Below, piece after piece: positions 1 through 13,000 of a DNA stretch of 64,000 bases. The position numbers and the translations under genes are program-made. The number at the start of each line of letters is the position of its first letter. Positions within the stretch are counted from its first letter, which is position 1. The notes beneath the pieces are model-generated. The model did not search any database. It was not told the DNA's origin and worked only from the letters and a program-made list of their open reading frames with translations. Source of the stretch: Epinephelus fuscoguttatus (taxonomy: Eukaryota > Chordata > Actinopteri > Perciformes > Serranidae); assembly GCF_011397635.1 (NCBI RefSeq), contig NC_064754.1, forward strand, positions 29,616,543 through 29,680,542. The letters run 5' to 3'.

Positions 1-3000
1 TATCCGTCCCCTTCTTAAGTCATTTGCGATGTACTCTGTTGCCAACTTTAATATCTGCTGGCGTCAAATTTGACATGGGTCACATTGGAATTAGAAGTTA
101 AACAGCTTTTCTGTCTCTTGGACCATTAAACGCTAAATCACATTACCCTTTGTTTTCTTGTTCGAACTATCAGTGAGTAACGCCATCACAAAGTGCCAAG
201 AACAGCACTAACCAAGTTTGTGGCATCCAACTTGTTTCTACACTAATGCATCCAGCTGGGGCTGTTGAATGTGTGTCAGGTTGAATAGGACAGCGTGCCA
301 ATGCTTTCTGCCAGTCAGGCCTCCACCGAGCGAGCTTGGCCTGGGTCTGTGTCATCAAGTATGCAGCAGCAACAGACAGCACCCTGGTAGGAAAGCTGTT
401 CCTGTCTGCCCTCAGGGAAGAGGGTGGACGGGTGGTGGGACGGCGACAGAGGGGGGCGACTTACTGTAGATTTCGCAGCTACAGCTGTGGCGGCACGGTG
501 ATAATCCCCCCCCCCCCCTTAATTCCCTGATACTGTCCTACATTAGCAGAGCAAGAGGCCAAGAGATCCTTCAGTATATAAATAGGTCTACACTTTGCAA
601 AGGGGATTACTGTATGGCATATATCCTAACCTCTTTGTTTAGGATCAAGGATTTCTTTGCTGCGGACTCACTGTCTTACCTCGTCTCTGTGTCTTGTTCA
701 GCGATGCCTGACTGAGTACTTTCCAGGGGCTCAGTTACAGCCACTCAAAGCACACGTCGTGTGACCTGCTATGTGTTTGCATAGCACCCTGCCTCTGTAT
801 TTTACTGTTCCCATGGAGAAGGGTTACGCAGAGAGATAAAGTTTCCCGTCAGCTACGACAGGGCTCTTTGTGGTCGAAGTCAAAGGGGAGTTGGTGTGAC
901 AACATCAAAATTCTCCACGGGGGTTAACTTCCACACAAATTAGAGGAAATAATTATCAGACATGCCCATACCATGGACCCTCCCAGACATCCTGTGCTCC
1001 AATGTTATTATTAATATTATCTCTGACCAAAGAACATAACTTTAACATCTAAAGGTAAACCAGGCAGAGAAGGGGTTAATTCATTAAAGCCAAAGAATTT
1101 TGAGCCCTTTTGTTTAGTTTGAATACAGTAATTAAATAATTGGCAGCATCGTCATGTGAAAGATTTCTGCTGTCACTGACAAAAACTAAAATCAGAAGCT
1201 TCTAGCGGAGCACGGCGGTATAATGCTGAGCAAGTAAGGCTGACACTGCCCAGCTGAACCCTACCCATGACAGTCACTGAAATTAATTATTTACCTTCAG
1301 CAGTCCGCATGGTCGTATAAAACCAGGACAAGAAAATGTCCCTTACTTAAAATGTCAAAGACCTAATGGCTGTGTCTTCCCATCACTTGCACTTAAAAGC
1401 TGCATGAATATCTGCCAGGTTTCAACTTCCGCCAAAGCGCTGTCCAAAACAGCCCTGCGTCACTCTAACAGCACGCTAGAAATAGCTGAACCCTACTGTT
1501 TTCGTCATGAATACATTACCTTTGATATTTTTTTTATTACTGACTGTGTATCCAAGCAGGGAGGGAGGGAGGGATCTGGATTCCAGCACTGACTCAAAAG
1601 ACAAAGTTTTCACAGTTGGATGATTTGGCTGAGCTGTACTTCTCAGCATAGTGACTCTGATGAGTTCTGTGGTGTCTGTTTTTCTCCTCCTCCTCCCTCC
1701 CTGTCACTTAATTACACTTCTACGAGAGGTTGAGGAAAGTGAGGACAGCAAGGGTGTGGCTGACACATAAAGCTTGACTTTTTAAATGTGCAACACGAAG
1801 AGCATCGGCATCACGGGGGAAGTTAAATTTGCATATAGTCACTGTGGATTGAAAATCTCGTGTCTCGGTTTTCGATCGTTTGCTTTGTTTCACTGCTGTT
1901 GAAGGATTTCATGCACTCTGGGGTAGAGAAAGTTGTGCAACCCTGAGGCCTGTGCATACTTTACAAAACACTGGATGAACTGAAAAAATGCATGAGTGTT
2001 TGAGACAATCAATGCCGCTGCTGCTCCGTTCTCATTTCTTCTTTGTTAACACTTCGCATTTTGGATGTCTTTATCAAGACAAATTATCGTCAGAATAAGC
2101 CACTTAATTTTTCATGATGCTAGCTTTCATTCTTCAAATATTTATATTTTATGTTTCTTTTTTCTTTTTTCTTTTGTTTTGGTTGTGGTTTTCATAAACT
2201 AGAACAAACTGTGAACTTGAACTTCTTCCAGCCAAGCGTTGTATTCTTTAGGGTCCCTTTAGACTTTTGCCCTGCTCTCTAAAGCACCTCCCTCCCGCTC
2301 CCTTGTGCCTCTAATCTCCCTGAAAAATTAATCATCTGTCACATCGCCTCAGCGCTCAGCCGCACACCGATGCATAGCAGTGGCAGTTCAAGAAAAAAAA
2401 AAACAGAAAAACTCCCCGTCAGGCCTTTAAACAGGGGCTTTGGATGCAGTGTTGGCCACCAAACTTGGCCAGTGAACACACGGAGCCATCTTGATGTGCT
2501 GCAGCCTTTTTGGTTGCATCCAGCGGGGACACTTGAGACCCGGTTTCCTTTTCACTGTGACAGCAGTCAATGGGACAATGCGGCTACTCTTTTCCTCTCT
2601 ACCCCAAACAAAAGTAACACAGAGGCTCTCTGTGCGGTATCAGAGACTTAGTTCATCCTTTTCCTTCCTACCGTCAACCAAACAACATGAAGAGAGGCAC
2701 ATCCTGCTTACTGTAGGTCCAAAGACAAAGTCATTGCCCAAAAAACACTTTGTCTAAGTAACTAGGCGCCAAATTCTGGATTTTTTTAAAAAAAAGTGAA
2801 ATCTAGCTATTTGATTCCCATATCTCTATGAGGTTTTGTTCTCCTGATTTGGAGGACAATCTTTGGACATACTTCTGTCCCTCCCACAGTGTCTGATATG
2901 TGCTGGACACTTTGCTGAACTTTGTTGTGGGCCCTGCAAATGAGGGTTTATTGTCACACAGGGCCACACCCCTTTTTACTCATTCCCTCCTTCCTTATCA

Positions 3001-4200
3001 GATCTGTGCAATCTGATCCTACCCTGCACTCAGGCACCTCCTCCGAGACAGCTCACATTTCCTTTGATTCACAGTGAGAGCCTGCTGGGAATAAACAGCT
3101 ACACACCAGTTTACAGCCACCATACTGCATCCACTGGCTTAATTCATCTCATTAAAGTATCTGCAGTGAATCAGCTGACAGATCTAGGGCCATTATCCAT
3201 TCTGTTGCTTATTTTATTCATTGGCATGCTGACTGTGGTTGACTTGGGAATGTTTCCAGCACAGGCAAGGAAGAGGAGCGCGCTGTGCTGCATCTGCCAC
3301 ATTTAGACAGATCCAGTTTGTGTGTTGCTCAAGTGCACACCAGCAGTATCTCTTGTCTGTTCTTTCTCTGTGGGCTCCTGGCATGCTGGCGTTGCTATGG
3401 TCTGGATTTCATCAACTGCCTGTTACAGTCAATTGACAAATGCTCTCCCTTAAAATGTGAACTCCAAGCTGCGTTCTTACTGAACTTTAGCGAATGACGT
3501 GATACAGCCTGCTGTAGCTTGTCACCATAGTTTTGCGTCTATAGTACGTAGGAAGAGTTGTGAAAGCACAGCTTCTCCTAATAAACTTCTCCTCTCAGAC
3601 CAGACGCATCCCAGCAGTTGGTGAGTCAGATAATGTTGACCATCACTTCCTGTCACCCACCACAATAAATCCATTAGCTGTGCACCGCTTCACATCCTCT
3701 CTTATTGATTTATAACAAACAGCGATCCAGTTAGCCCCTGCTGCCTCCATTACTGTGTCATAACAACTATTGTTGGGCGAGTTGGGAGTAAGGGTTCAGG
3801 GAGTGTGTGGTTCAGGGACCAGGGGGGTTGGAGGGGGTGTTAAGCGGTATCCCATTGGGACAGCTGAACCCCGACTCTGTGGAGACGGGATGCAGAGAGC
3901 ACAACTACAGCCTGTCTGCTTTGGAGGCTCAGCTGGCTGCACTGGCCATTTACTGTGTCAGGGGGATTGGGTTGTGTGACTGCAGGGTGTTGTGTTAAAG
4001 CCATCAGGGAAACGGTTTATAGTAAGAGGAGTGTGTGTTGCATGTCAGGGGACATATATGTGAAGGGGTGTGTGCGTGTGGGGGCAGCCTATACAATGTC
4101 AAATAGTCGATCTGTGCAGATGGTGCAGGAAGCTTTACAGATGTGTGGTAATCTGCTTTATTTGCATGTCAGCCTAAACATGACACTACCAAGCCTGTTA
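1..4200. other. Intergenic DNA, no gene seen
   Basis: No exon with flanking splice sites and recognisable protein homology was found on either strand. Reading frames here are at most about 100 codons and look random. The stretch contains short homopolymer and pyrimidine-rich tracts (for example a C run near 508-518 and a T-rich run near 2155-2180). It probably lies upstream of jup, but distal enhancers or a far upstream noncoding exon cannot be judged from one sequence. Confidence 0.6.
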
Positions 4201-4249
4201 GATATCCAAGACCACCAGATGAGTTTAAGTTACTGCAACAGAGCCGTAA

Positions 4250-4420
4250 TGTTTTGGCAACCATGAGACTTAGCAAATATCTTAAACAAAAGATAGATAT
4301 GTTGTTGTTTTTTGAGAAGTGAGTCAATGGAAAAGATTGACTGTTGTTTTGCTGAGAGTTAGATGAGAAAATTGAAACCACTCTCATGTCTGTATAATAA
4401 ATACAATCTGTTTAATGTAA
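4250..4420 (-). repeat. Dispersed repeat copy, minus orientation
   Basis: Read on the minus strand, this stretch matches the block at about 5690-5990 on the plus strand. Both contain ACATGAG(A/G)GTGGT followed by a TCTCATCTAACTCT core, and both fortuitously translate to MRVVSIFSSNS. A third related copy, carrying the GCTAAGCTAAGCTAA motif, lies at about 36590-36810. I recognise the motif as a widespread teleost dispersed repeat but cannot give a library name. It has no coding capacity. Confidence 0.7.
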
Positions 4421-5680
4421 TGGACACGGTGACGTCACCCCTTGGTTTGGGGACTCCTATTTTGAATCCTCGAGTTTAGCAATTTGGTCACCGTCTTGGA
4501 TTTTTAGAGCCAAAAGTGACCATGTTTGGACAAAACCAAACACTAGCTGCCAGCTTTGTTAGCATAGTGCATTGACAGCTATGGTTAACTGTGATAATAC
4601 TGCTGTTTTCTCTAGCAATTAACCTTATACTGTTAAAACAAAATGTACTTAGGCCTACCACAAAAACTGAACATCTGACTCCCAAGAGTATCTTTTGTAC
4701 AACCAAATGCTGAACGAGACTTTTTTAAGTGATCAAAAATTTGCACTTTGTTTTCATGAACTGAAAACACACTGAAATAGCAACAGCTACAGCTACGCCT
4801 ATTCTCTGTGAATCAGGGGTTACACCATGTAAGGTTACCCAACCATCGTTGATACCATGGTAGCAACAGATGACATTGGCCACTCAAAGAGGCCATGCCC
4901 TTGCTTATGCATAACTTAAGGCCTTCAAAAATGTAAACGGGTGAGTTATATAAAGATTCATCTTCAGTACAGTTGTCATTAAAGTTGAAATTAGTTATAC
5001 CAGAACTGGATTTGGTATCAGGCTGTAAACATGTTAATTTCTGCGAGTTCCCACTTTTAACCAGGCCCCTAGGAATGTTGCTAAGCCTTGCAGCCAATTT
5101 TTCCCAGTGGCGGCTTACTGCAAAAAAATGCAGCATTTTACCCAGAGGCTACCATTATACAAAAGATGTCTGTAAAACTGTTGACAGGACACCTCCAACT
5201 GCAAACAAGGTCAATTATGACTCTTTCTAAGATGAATTTTTGTTCCATGGAGATTTTATATTTGTAAAACTTTCCTCAAGCTGAGGAAAAACATTTTAGA
5301 AATCTGTGACGTTATCACAGTGTTGAGTTAATTAGCCAAGCAGGAATTCGCAGGCAGGGCCAATGGGAGAAACACTACTGCACATATTCAGTGGGCTGCA
5401 AAAGTAAACCTGGAAGCTAAACTCCACTGGAATAAACAGGCGCCATTTTGCTATCGGGTATCTTGATATTGTTTAAGTCTATGATTTTAACATGGGGGTC
5501 TGTGGGGATTGACCCGCTCTTGGAGCCAGCCTCAAATGACCATTTGAAGAGCTGCAGTTTTTGACACTTTCACGTTCACTTCATTTTTCAGCTCCAGAGG
5601 TTGGAGCTTTGTCAGGTGATACATAGCTTAGCTTACCTTATTTTAAAACAACAGGTCATAGTAGTACAGGGGGTGATTTT
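4415..5680. repeat. Repeat-derived segment between inverted repeat copies
   Basis: The sequence around 4425-4530 (GACGTCACCCCTTGG, then CACCGTCTTGGATTTTTAGAGCC) and around 5440-5570 (CGCCATTTTGCTATCGGG, then ATGGGGGTCTGTGGGG and GGAGCCAGCCTCAAATG) resembles pieces of fish dispersed repeats. It lies between two oppositely oriented copies of another repeat. The middle part, 4600-5400, shows no recognisable gene. Assignment as repeat-derived is by recognition of motifs, not by a library search. Confidence 0.45.
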
Positions 5681-5689
5681 TAGGGTTGT

Positions 5690-5990
5690 GTCCTGTCATT
5701 TTTACTCTTCAGTTTTTGTACAGATTAAAGAAACAAGGAGAAATGTTTTCATTAGTGAGCTTTAAAGGTGCTGGTAGATATATTTTGTTATCACTGCACA
5801 GAGCCAGGCAGCCTGTTTCTAGTCTTTATGCTAAGCTCAGATGACTGGCTGCCAGACATGAGGGTGGTATCAATCTTCTCATCTAACTCTTGGCATTTGG
5901 GCAAAAAAGAGTATTTCGCAAAATGTCAAAATACGCCTTTCCATATGATACTAATTTTGCGAAGTTCATCTTCTCAAGCAGGGATATAAA
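5690..5990 (+). repeat. Dispersed repeat copy, plus orientation
   Basis: It begins near TACAGATTAAAGAAACAAGG and continues through CTTTATGCTAAGCTCAGATGACTGGCTG, ACATGAGGGTGGTATCAATC and GCAAAATGTC. The same order of motifs occurs at about 36600-36810. The inverted copy at 4250-4420 holds the distal half. Confidence 0.75.
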
Positions 5991-8735
5991 ATCTCAGAAG
6001 AGTGCACAGCGAAAGCCTGGCGACATGTTATTTACACCCTCGCCTGCCAAACAGGCATGAGCATAAATAACAAATCACTGCAAACTCTGTAATGTATGTT
6101 CGGAGCCACTCTGGAATACGACCAGAGTACATCTGCAGCCCCCTGGGCCTCTTCCTGACCTGATTCGTTCCTGCTGTGATACAAACAGGAGATCATGCCA
6201 GCGAAGTCGAAATCTGGAATGCTGAAATGTTTCTCAGTTCGATATTCAGTTTGTAAGTGCATAACTTAGTAATTATCCAGATGATTTATTGAGGAGGATG
6301 AAAATGTCAGAATCTACAGTTTAGCCCCTCTAGCTATTAGGTGTATTCAACCTCACCCAGTTCACTCATACACCCACACACCCTCTGCTGCCACACCCTT
6401 GTAGAGAGCCTGTCACTGCTGGGGAGACACTCCCTGTCTGACATGCCTGTGGGGGGGGGTGGGAGAGTGAACCTGTTCTCATGATTGAGAGCAGGGTTAC
6501 TCATGCATTGTCACAGTAGCCTTATCCTCATACTGTCTGTTAGTTTCAGCAGCGTTAGTGAGTCAGTGAGAAGTTAAGAGGACCTTAGTGTGAAAGAGTG
6601 CACACAAGATTTACGTGTGGACACAGGACATATTGAATAGACTGGGTTAGTGTGGAATGTCACACCAGCATTTCAGCATCGGGTGCTGAACAGTATCCAT
6701 CTCTGCTTTTCTGTTGCAACTCGCTCACTGGCAGCTTTCACTGATACACATTCCTGGTTTTACTTTTGCAGGGTTTTTTTTTTAGGAAGAAGCCCCCTAA
6801 AATCATCCAGAGAGGCTGTTGCGCAATAAGATAGTGGGAAGGGACGGGTGTGAGATGTGGTTTTCCTGAGTAAAAAGCGTGGTTTCCATGTTAATGTGAA
6901 TTTGTGTGTGTGGGTGGATTGTGTCAGTAAGGACAATGATGTTAAAGGTAGAGTGAGAGCGAAAGGATGCATCACTGATTAACTGGACGAGAGCAAAGTC
7001 CAGTCAGAAGTACACAATACAACCTACAGATTTTAGTCAGCACTGAACAATAGGGGAGGGATCGGCAGATAAGCTGTGATACTGAGTGTTACTACAATCA
7101 TAATATACAAAAAAGAAAAGTCTTTCCTCCACTTGAGTTTTATAATTTGCTGTATATTATTTTAAAACAAAACTATGAGTAATTTCTTGGATTTTCTTGG
7201 CTTGCACCACAGCTATGGGCATTTAGAGGAAGGAGAAAAAACAACAAAATTACAAGAAAACCCAAGAGGGAACAGCACTTATCAGCAAACAAATGACCAT
7301 AGCTTCAAACATCAGATGGGTCAGTGGATAAACCCCCCCACAGTAAAGTGCCGGAGCAGAGTTTCGGTTACCTAGGCGATACGCGGGGCGTGTCGCAGCA
7401 CTGCAACAGTTGGCTGAACCCGTTGCCTCACCCAGGAAAACAAAGACTACACAAACACTGTCCCTGATTTACAGAGAACAGGGAAGTTCTGTGTGGACTC
7501 TGTGTAGCTCTGCTTGAAACAAAAAGTCACATGAGCTTTGTTTTATACCGGTTGTATCTGTGCCTCCAGCAGCAGATCAATAAAATGTCTTTAGCTGTTT
7601 TTTTTAAAAAGCCTTTGTAAAACACAGAACTAATTTAGGGTCAGCCAGCCAGTGGCTGCTTACTGTCTTGACAAACAAGCCCTCGTGCGTGTGTTCAAAA
7701 AGAGACCACACCTTTAGTGAGAATTTTAGGAATACACAGTGATTGCGAGCATACATTCTGTCTGTCTCTGTCTTATGAGTCAGTGCATTAACTGTAAGGT
7801 AGCATGTGGCTACAAGCACACACAGTCCTCAGGGGCCTGGTCCTGCAGGATCTAGTGCCAAACTGACTACAGCTGAAACTGGCTGAGTTGCTGCGTCCTG
7901 TGAAGGTGAGAGTGAGACAGAGAGACATGTTGGGACTGTACAAGAACATCAGGTTCAGGTGAATGTGCTTTTGAGCCCATGCATATCTACAGTAATTAAC
8001 ACACATAAGCCCAAAAAAAACATGTGGGAATTGCATGTGAGCTACTAGTTCTTTAAGGTGTAACAGAAAGAAAGCTAATGAGAAGCATGCAGCACACACA
8101 CTATTGTCAGTATTTGTCATTCCAGTTTGTATGAAGAAGGAAAAAAAACCTGCAGAAGCTGCAACCACACACCAGTAAACATGCACAGTATGAGGCCTGG
8201 GGGAGAAAAAGTGGGCTGGGTCGGCCGAGGGAATAACACGACACATCCTAATGCAAAGCCAGAGGGCAAAAATGGCGAGGGTGTGGTTCTTTACATCATG
8301 AACAGCTCCAGCGTACGGCAGAGAGACAAAGCAGTTCATCTCTGGACAAATTTCTTTCCTCCAAACCCATAAATCGTCTCTGATTACAGTGCTCACTGCG
8401 TTGTAAAGTTGTGTAAGTGTGAATGTCTGAATTTGAATGTAAGCAGACGTAAAGGTGGTAATTTTACGGATCATTGTGTGCCAACGCAGCCGCTTGGCGT
8501 TGTCGCTTTTAGCCCTGACTTGTTTTATTAGCAGTAATGGCAGAGGATGAGTGTAGTTGCTTATTGCGTGGAATCATGTTGTAAGCTATAAACAGCTGTC
8601 ACACAAGAGCTTGAAGGAAGGCAATAGTTTCCTTTTTGTTGTCTCTTTAAGCCTTTGTTTCTTGACTTTGCCACATGTAGAGCCCCCCCAGTAACTGCAG
8701 TGCCTGCAGAAATCAGCAACCACACTCTTACATGT
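5991..8735. other. Upstream intergenic DNA without a supported gene
   Basis: No exon could be supported. A 228-codon open frame on the minus strand (7788-8474) is the longest uninterrupted frame here. It is cysteine- and hydrophobic-rich with no family resemblance, so it is treated as chance. G-rich (6451-6461) and T-rich (6773-6782) tracts are present. Confidence 0.55.
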
Positions 8736-8739
8736 ACAG

Positions 8740-8750
8740 CACGCACGCAC

Positions 8751-8801
<51 letters not shown>
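8740..8801. repeat. (CA)n microsatellite
   Basis: An almost pure AC/CA dinucleotide tract, with a few ACGC variants at its left end. It produces spurious Thr/His and Cys/Val open frames on the two strands. Confidence 0.95.
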
Positions 8802-8803
<2 letters not shown>

Positions 8804-9060
8804 GCACCCCTACAGTGTGCTCTGCAAAGAATCCTGTCAGTAACAGTGAAACATCTGAAAACACTTGTAGCCAGCACAGTGAATGTATTGTACTATTGGT
8901 CATATGTCGCATGCAGCAGCAGGCTGTTATGATGAATACAGATATTTCTGTGATGAACAGAGTTTCTATGGTGGGTGACATTCAGGCTGCAGAGACGGAA
9001 AACATTCATGCATGTTGTGATGATGAGAGAGTCTAGAATCAAGACTAACTTGACTTATGG

Positions 9061-9103
9061 CAAAATGAAGACTTAAATACAGACTATGTAAGTCTTCATT
9101 TTG
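9061..9103. other. Perfect 15-bp inverted repeat with 13-nt loop
   Basis: The arm CAAAATGAAGACTTA (9061-9075) is exactly complementary to TAAGTCTTCATTTTG (9089-9103), separated by 13 nt. The stem does not extend beyond 15 bp, which is short for an animal pri-miRNA. It is more likely a small palindrome or MITE remnant. Confidence 0.6.
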
Positions 9104-9639
9104 AGGTAAAAAATTAGGACATTAAATAAGGATATTATGTGCAAAGGAAACCTGACTGTCGCATTTAGTTACAGGTAGCAACAATTCAAGAATATTAGAT
9201 TTAATATTAAAGATATAGTCCCACATACAGCTCAGTTTTGATATTTTAACTCAGACGTGCATGTGGTTTATGGTACATGAAGTACATGAAGATTTAATGG
9301 CAGTACAGTAAGATGTTTGTGCGAAGACTGAATACCTGAGTAGCAAGCAGAGAGATTTTAGATCAAACTTGCACCAACAAGTAGCATGACGGTTACGCAA
9401 TCTGCAGAATTGTTACAGTAAAACACTACAAGATGCCACAGAATGTCAGATTTTTAGAAATCTATTCAATGAGACCCAGGCAAATAAGTGTTACAGATAG
9501 TAAGAGTAAAAACTGAAAGACAAGACAAAGACAAACAAAAGTAAAAGTGGGTGTTTTCCAAGAGGTTTAGTGTGTAACAAGGAGTATGCTCGCTATCTGT
9601 GCACACACTCACCCAGCGGAGTGAAAACCTGACGAGCAG

Positions 9640-9920
9640 GTTCCTGATTGCCATGCGTCAGCAGCAGGCTGCTCCCACGACTGTATGGGCGGAGGCCCGG
9701 GGTTAAAGGTCACTTGTGCTGACTAGCATTCCTGACTTACAGCTGTCTCTCTGCCCTCCTCGCCCTCCCTCTCCCATGAGCCTCTGCTGCTGCTCTGTGT
9801 TGTCATTTTCAGGGCAGGGTGCACGGCTGGGAGGGTTGGAGGAGGGGGGGAGGGGTCATCTTATGAACTGTCAGACTCTGGTTGCATATAAAAACTGACG
9901 GTCTTGTGTGAGAGACCAGA
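9640..9920 (+). promoter_or_regulatory. jup: Candidate jup promoter with TATA-like box
   Basis: A TATAAAA motif at 9887-9893 lies about 200 bp upstream of the jup start codon. It is preceded by a GGGCGG GC-box-like motif near 9686 and a purine-rich GGAGG tract around 9830-9855. A start site near 9915-9920 would give a 5' UTR of about 175 nt. The alternative is that a pyrimidine-tract acceptor ending in TTTTTTTAG at about 10059 joins the coding exon to a noncoding first exon farther upstream. This is inference from motifs only. Confidence 0.35.
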
Positions 9921-9946
9921 CACCTTGTTGGAATATTAATTAATTT

Positions 9947-9973
9947 ATGGAAATGGCGGCAGGCGTGTGGTGA
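9947..9973 (+). other. Candidate upstream ORF in the jup leader
   Basis: If transcription starts near the TATA-like box at 9887, the leader contains an in-frame mini-ORF, MEMAAGVW then TGA, ending about 120 nt before the jup ATG. It has two ATGs (9947 and 9953). The second is in a good context (A at -3, G at +4: GAAATGG). It would be removed if the leader is instead spliced at about 10059. Confidence 0.3.
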
Positions 9974-10093
9974 AGTTTATCATCATTATAGCAGAAGAAA
10001 CTTTGGAAATCCTGACTTTGGCTTTTTTGTGGGTTTTTTTGTTTGTTTGTTTTTTTTAGGTTTGCTTCATCGTTTTGATAGCGGGAGGCAAGG

Positions 10094-13000
10094 ATGGCAA
10101 TGCAACGTAAGTAATTCACAACTTTACTCTCATATTTTATTTCTTCTTCCTACGTTTCTACAAATTCTTTAAGAATATAGTGATTTTATGTTGATTTTGT
10201 GCGTGTTCATGTTCACTCTCGCCTTTGCCACATCATTCCACAGTTCTTTAGAAGGCCACTGTTGAACCTTTTGATCGTGACCTTTCCTACTTCCAACTAT
10301 TGTTTTCATGTATTTATGCTGAGGTCACTTCCTTAATACATTCAACAACTTCTGTAAAAGGTTTCCTCTTTGTGGCGTAGAAGTAAAACACTGTTTAACT
10401 GAGGAGAAAAATGGAGGCAAAACACAAAAAAAATCCAATTGTTGTTAAATATTGAAATGAAATATAATGAGGAGGTACAACCCTTTAATATCCTCAAATC
10501 CCTCACTCCATGTTTATCAAACTTGTTAATTAATGACACTGGATTAACAGCTCCTCTTTTCACACTTGACAGTGGGTGAGGGCGAGAGTGTGGTGAAGGT
10601 GACAGAGTGGCAGGAGACGAGGTACGGCTTAGATTCGGGCATCCAGTCCGGAGCCCCCACAGTCAGAGATGATGATGGCGAATACACCACCAAGCATTAC
10701 ACCATGACCACCACTGTCACATCAGAACAGCCTGGTAAGGCAGCAAGCGAGAAACAAACCACCCAATATGTATACATACTGTAGACTTTGCTTTAATTAC
10801 ACTTGACCTGTGATGTCATCATCATCGATCGTCATCTCACTTCTCAATAGAGGTGGATAGCAACTACACTAGAGCCATGCGGGTGCGGGCAGCAATGTTC
10901 CCAGAGACAGTGGAGGGAGGCACCACCATCCTGTCCACTCAGACAGACCCGTCCCAGATGACCAACGTCCAGCGGCTGGCTGAGCCCTCCCAGATGCTCA
11001 AGACGGCCATCATCCATCTGATCAACTACCAGGATGACGCTGAGCTGGCCACACGCGCCGTGCCTGAGCTCACCAAACTGCTCAACGATGAAGACCAGGT
11101 GATGAACGCAGAATCATGCTCGCACACACACAGTCTGGAATTAGCACAGTATTTTGGTCAAACTTGCTGACACTGGATACGTCATTAAAAGGCTAGGAGA
11201 TAATTATATTGACTTAAATGTATTACTTTTAAGAATAGTTGCTTTTCTTTGTTTAATGTCATTTTAAATGAAATATTTTGAAAACTATCATGTCTTGAAT
11301 ACTACCCTCTACTACCGAAGTTGCATTAAAACCAGACTGAGTCACTTTCAGGTGTCTGTATTGTTGTCCAATAGTTAAAACAAGCTCTTCTTTTTCCCCC
11401 TTCGTTGCTCATCAGGTGGTGGTCAGCAAGGCAGCGCAGATTGTCAACCAGCTTACTCGCAAGGAGGCATCACGCCGTGCGTTGATGCAGTCACCTCAGA
11501 TGGTGGCAGCGGTGGTGCGGGCGATGCAGAACACAAGCGACATGGAGACAGCACGGGCCACAGCCAGCATCCTCCACAACCTGTCCCACCAGAGAGAGGG
11601 ACTGCTCTCCATTTTCAAGTCTGGAGGCATCCCTGCTCTGGTCCGCATGCTCAGGTACTTACAGACAAAGAGAAGGAGAAATCATGGATTGAGGAAGTTG
11701 TTGACTTCAGTCAATTGCGACTTTGATCTTTATTGTTGTCCTGGTTGTTTGTATAGGTTTGGAAGCTGCATTCTTCTTTATAGTGCAGGTACGAAAGGCA
11801 AAGTTAACCCTGTAACACAGATAGTTAAAGGCCTTTTGGCAATGTCAGTCGCATTTCAAGACCCATTTTTCTGTTTTGTGGGGTTGTCTATCGAATCCTT
11901 TTTGAAATATGCCAATTGCAGACTGTGTGAGGTCATGTTTAGGTATTTTATAGTACAGCTACAGTGCAGTTCAACTGGAGAAGAAAACAAGAGCTTCTGA
12001 TTGAACAGTTCATACTGATGTTTAGTGAATATAACAGGAGAAAGCCAGTATAGAATATGAAGAGACATTGATTTCTCCTCCAGCCTTAGCCTCAAAAGAC
12101 AATATTCCAAGGCAGCAACAAGACCTGCTGTGCAAACCTCTCCTTAATCTACCAGAAATCTTTATTATTTATGCCACTATCAGTTCTAGTTTAAGCACAT
12201 TGTCTGGAGTGTGTTGACCAGAGGTTGCATTAGGCTGTTTACAAATTAGGTTCGTAAAAATTCCATTTTTATCTTTTATTACCCGTCATTCTTATTTTCA
12301 TTTTTTAATGATAATAAGACTTATATAATAGCATCTAATTTCAATGTTTTAATAATTAACATTCCTCTCCACGCAGAGGGGGAATTCCATTTGTTTTTAA
12401 GTACCACAGCACACCTAATATGCATGTGCATACAAGCGCTTTGTTACCTCATTTCAAAGGTTATGTAACCACTGTGGCAAGGTTACATGTATTACTTAAC
12501 TATGACAATAAAATATAAGGATAAAAAAAGTGGCAGAGCATCATTCCATTGGGCTCTGCAGCACTACACCCTGTTTATAAGAGCATGGAGACGAAAGATG
12601 AACAGACACATCGACTGTGCAAAGAAATTTTGGACACTCAGCTGCTGTGACATTCTGCAGTGGTACATAGTGTGTAGCCTACCAATGTGATGGCTAAAGC
12701 CAGATAGACAACAAGGTCATGTATGTTAGATTAAAGACAAGACGAGGCTTGATAATAGCTAATTAATATGCACACGCCACCAACTGGACAGAGGTGTGAA
12801 TTACTTAAAGCAACAGTAGTTCACCCTCCGTGTTCTAATCTGTCAAAATGACGGACAACCTTCAAAAATTCAGTCAATGATGGAAAATGTTTGGGTGCCG
12901 TGACCTCTGGTGTTGACTAGCAATATGGGCAACATAGGAGATTACAGACTTAAGTAGAAGTATGTGAGGCAGGTGGAAGAAATTAAGTCCAACAAAAAAC

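Noticed and set aside
7788..8474. 228-codon minus-strand open frame starting with ATG
   Set aside because: It is Cys/Phe/His-rich, has no recognised domain and no codon pattern resembling the confirmed exons, and lies in intergenic DNA. Long chance frames of this size are expected in 64 kb.
8561..8981. Cys/Val- and Thr/His-rich open frames
   Set aside because: Translations of the (CA)n microsatellite at 8740-8801 and its flanks.
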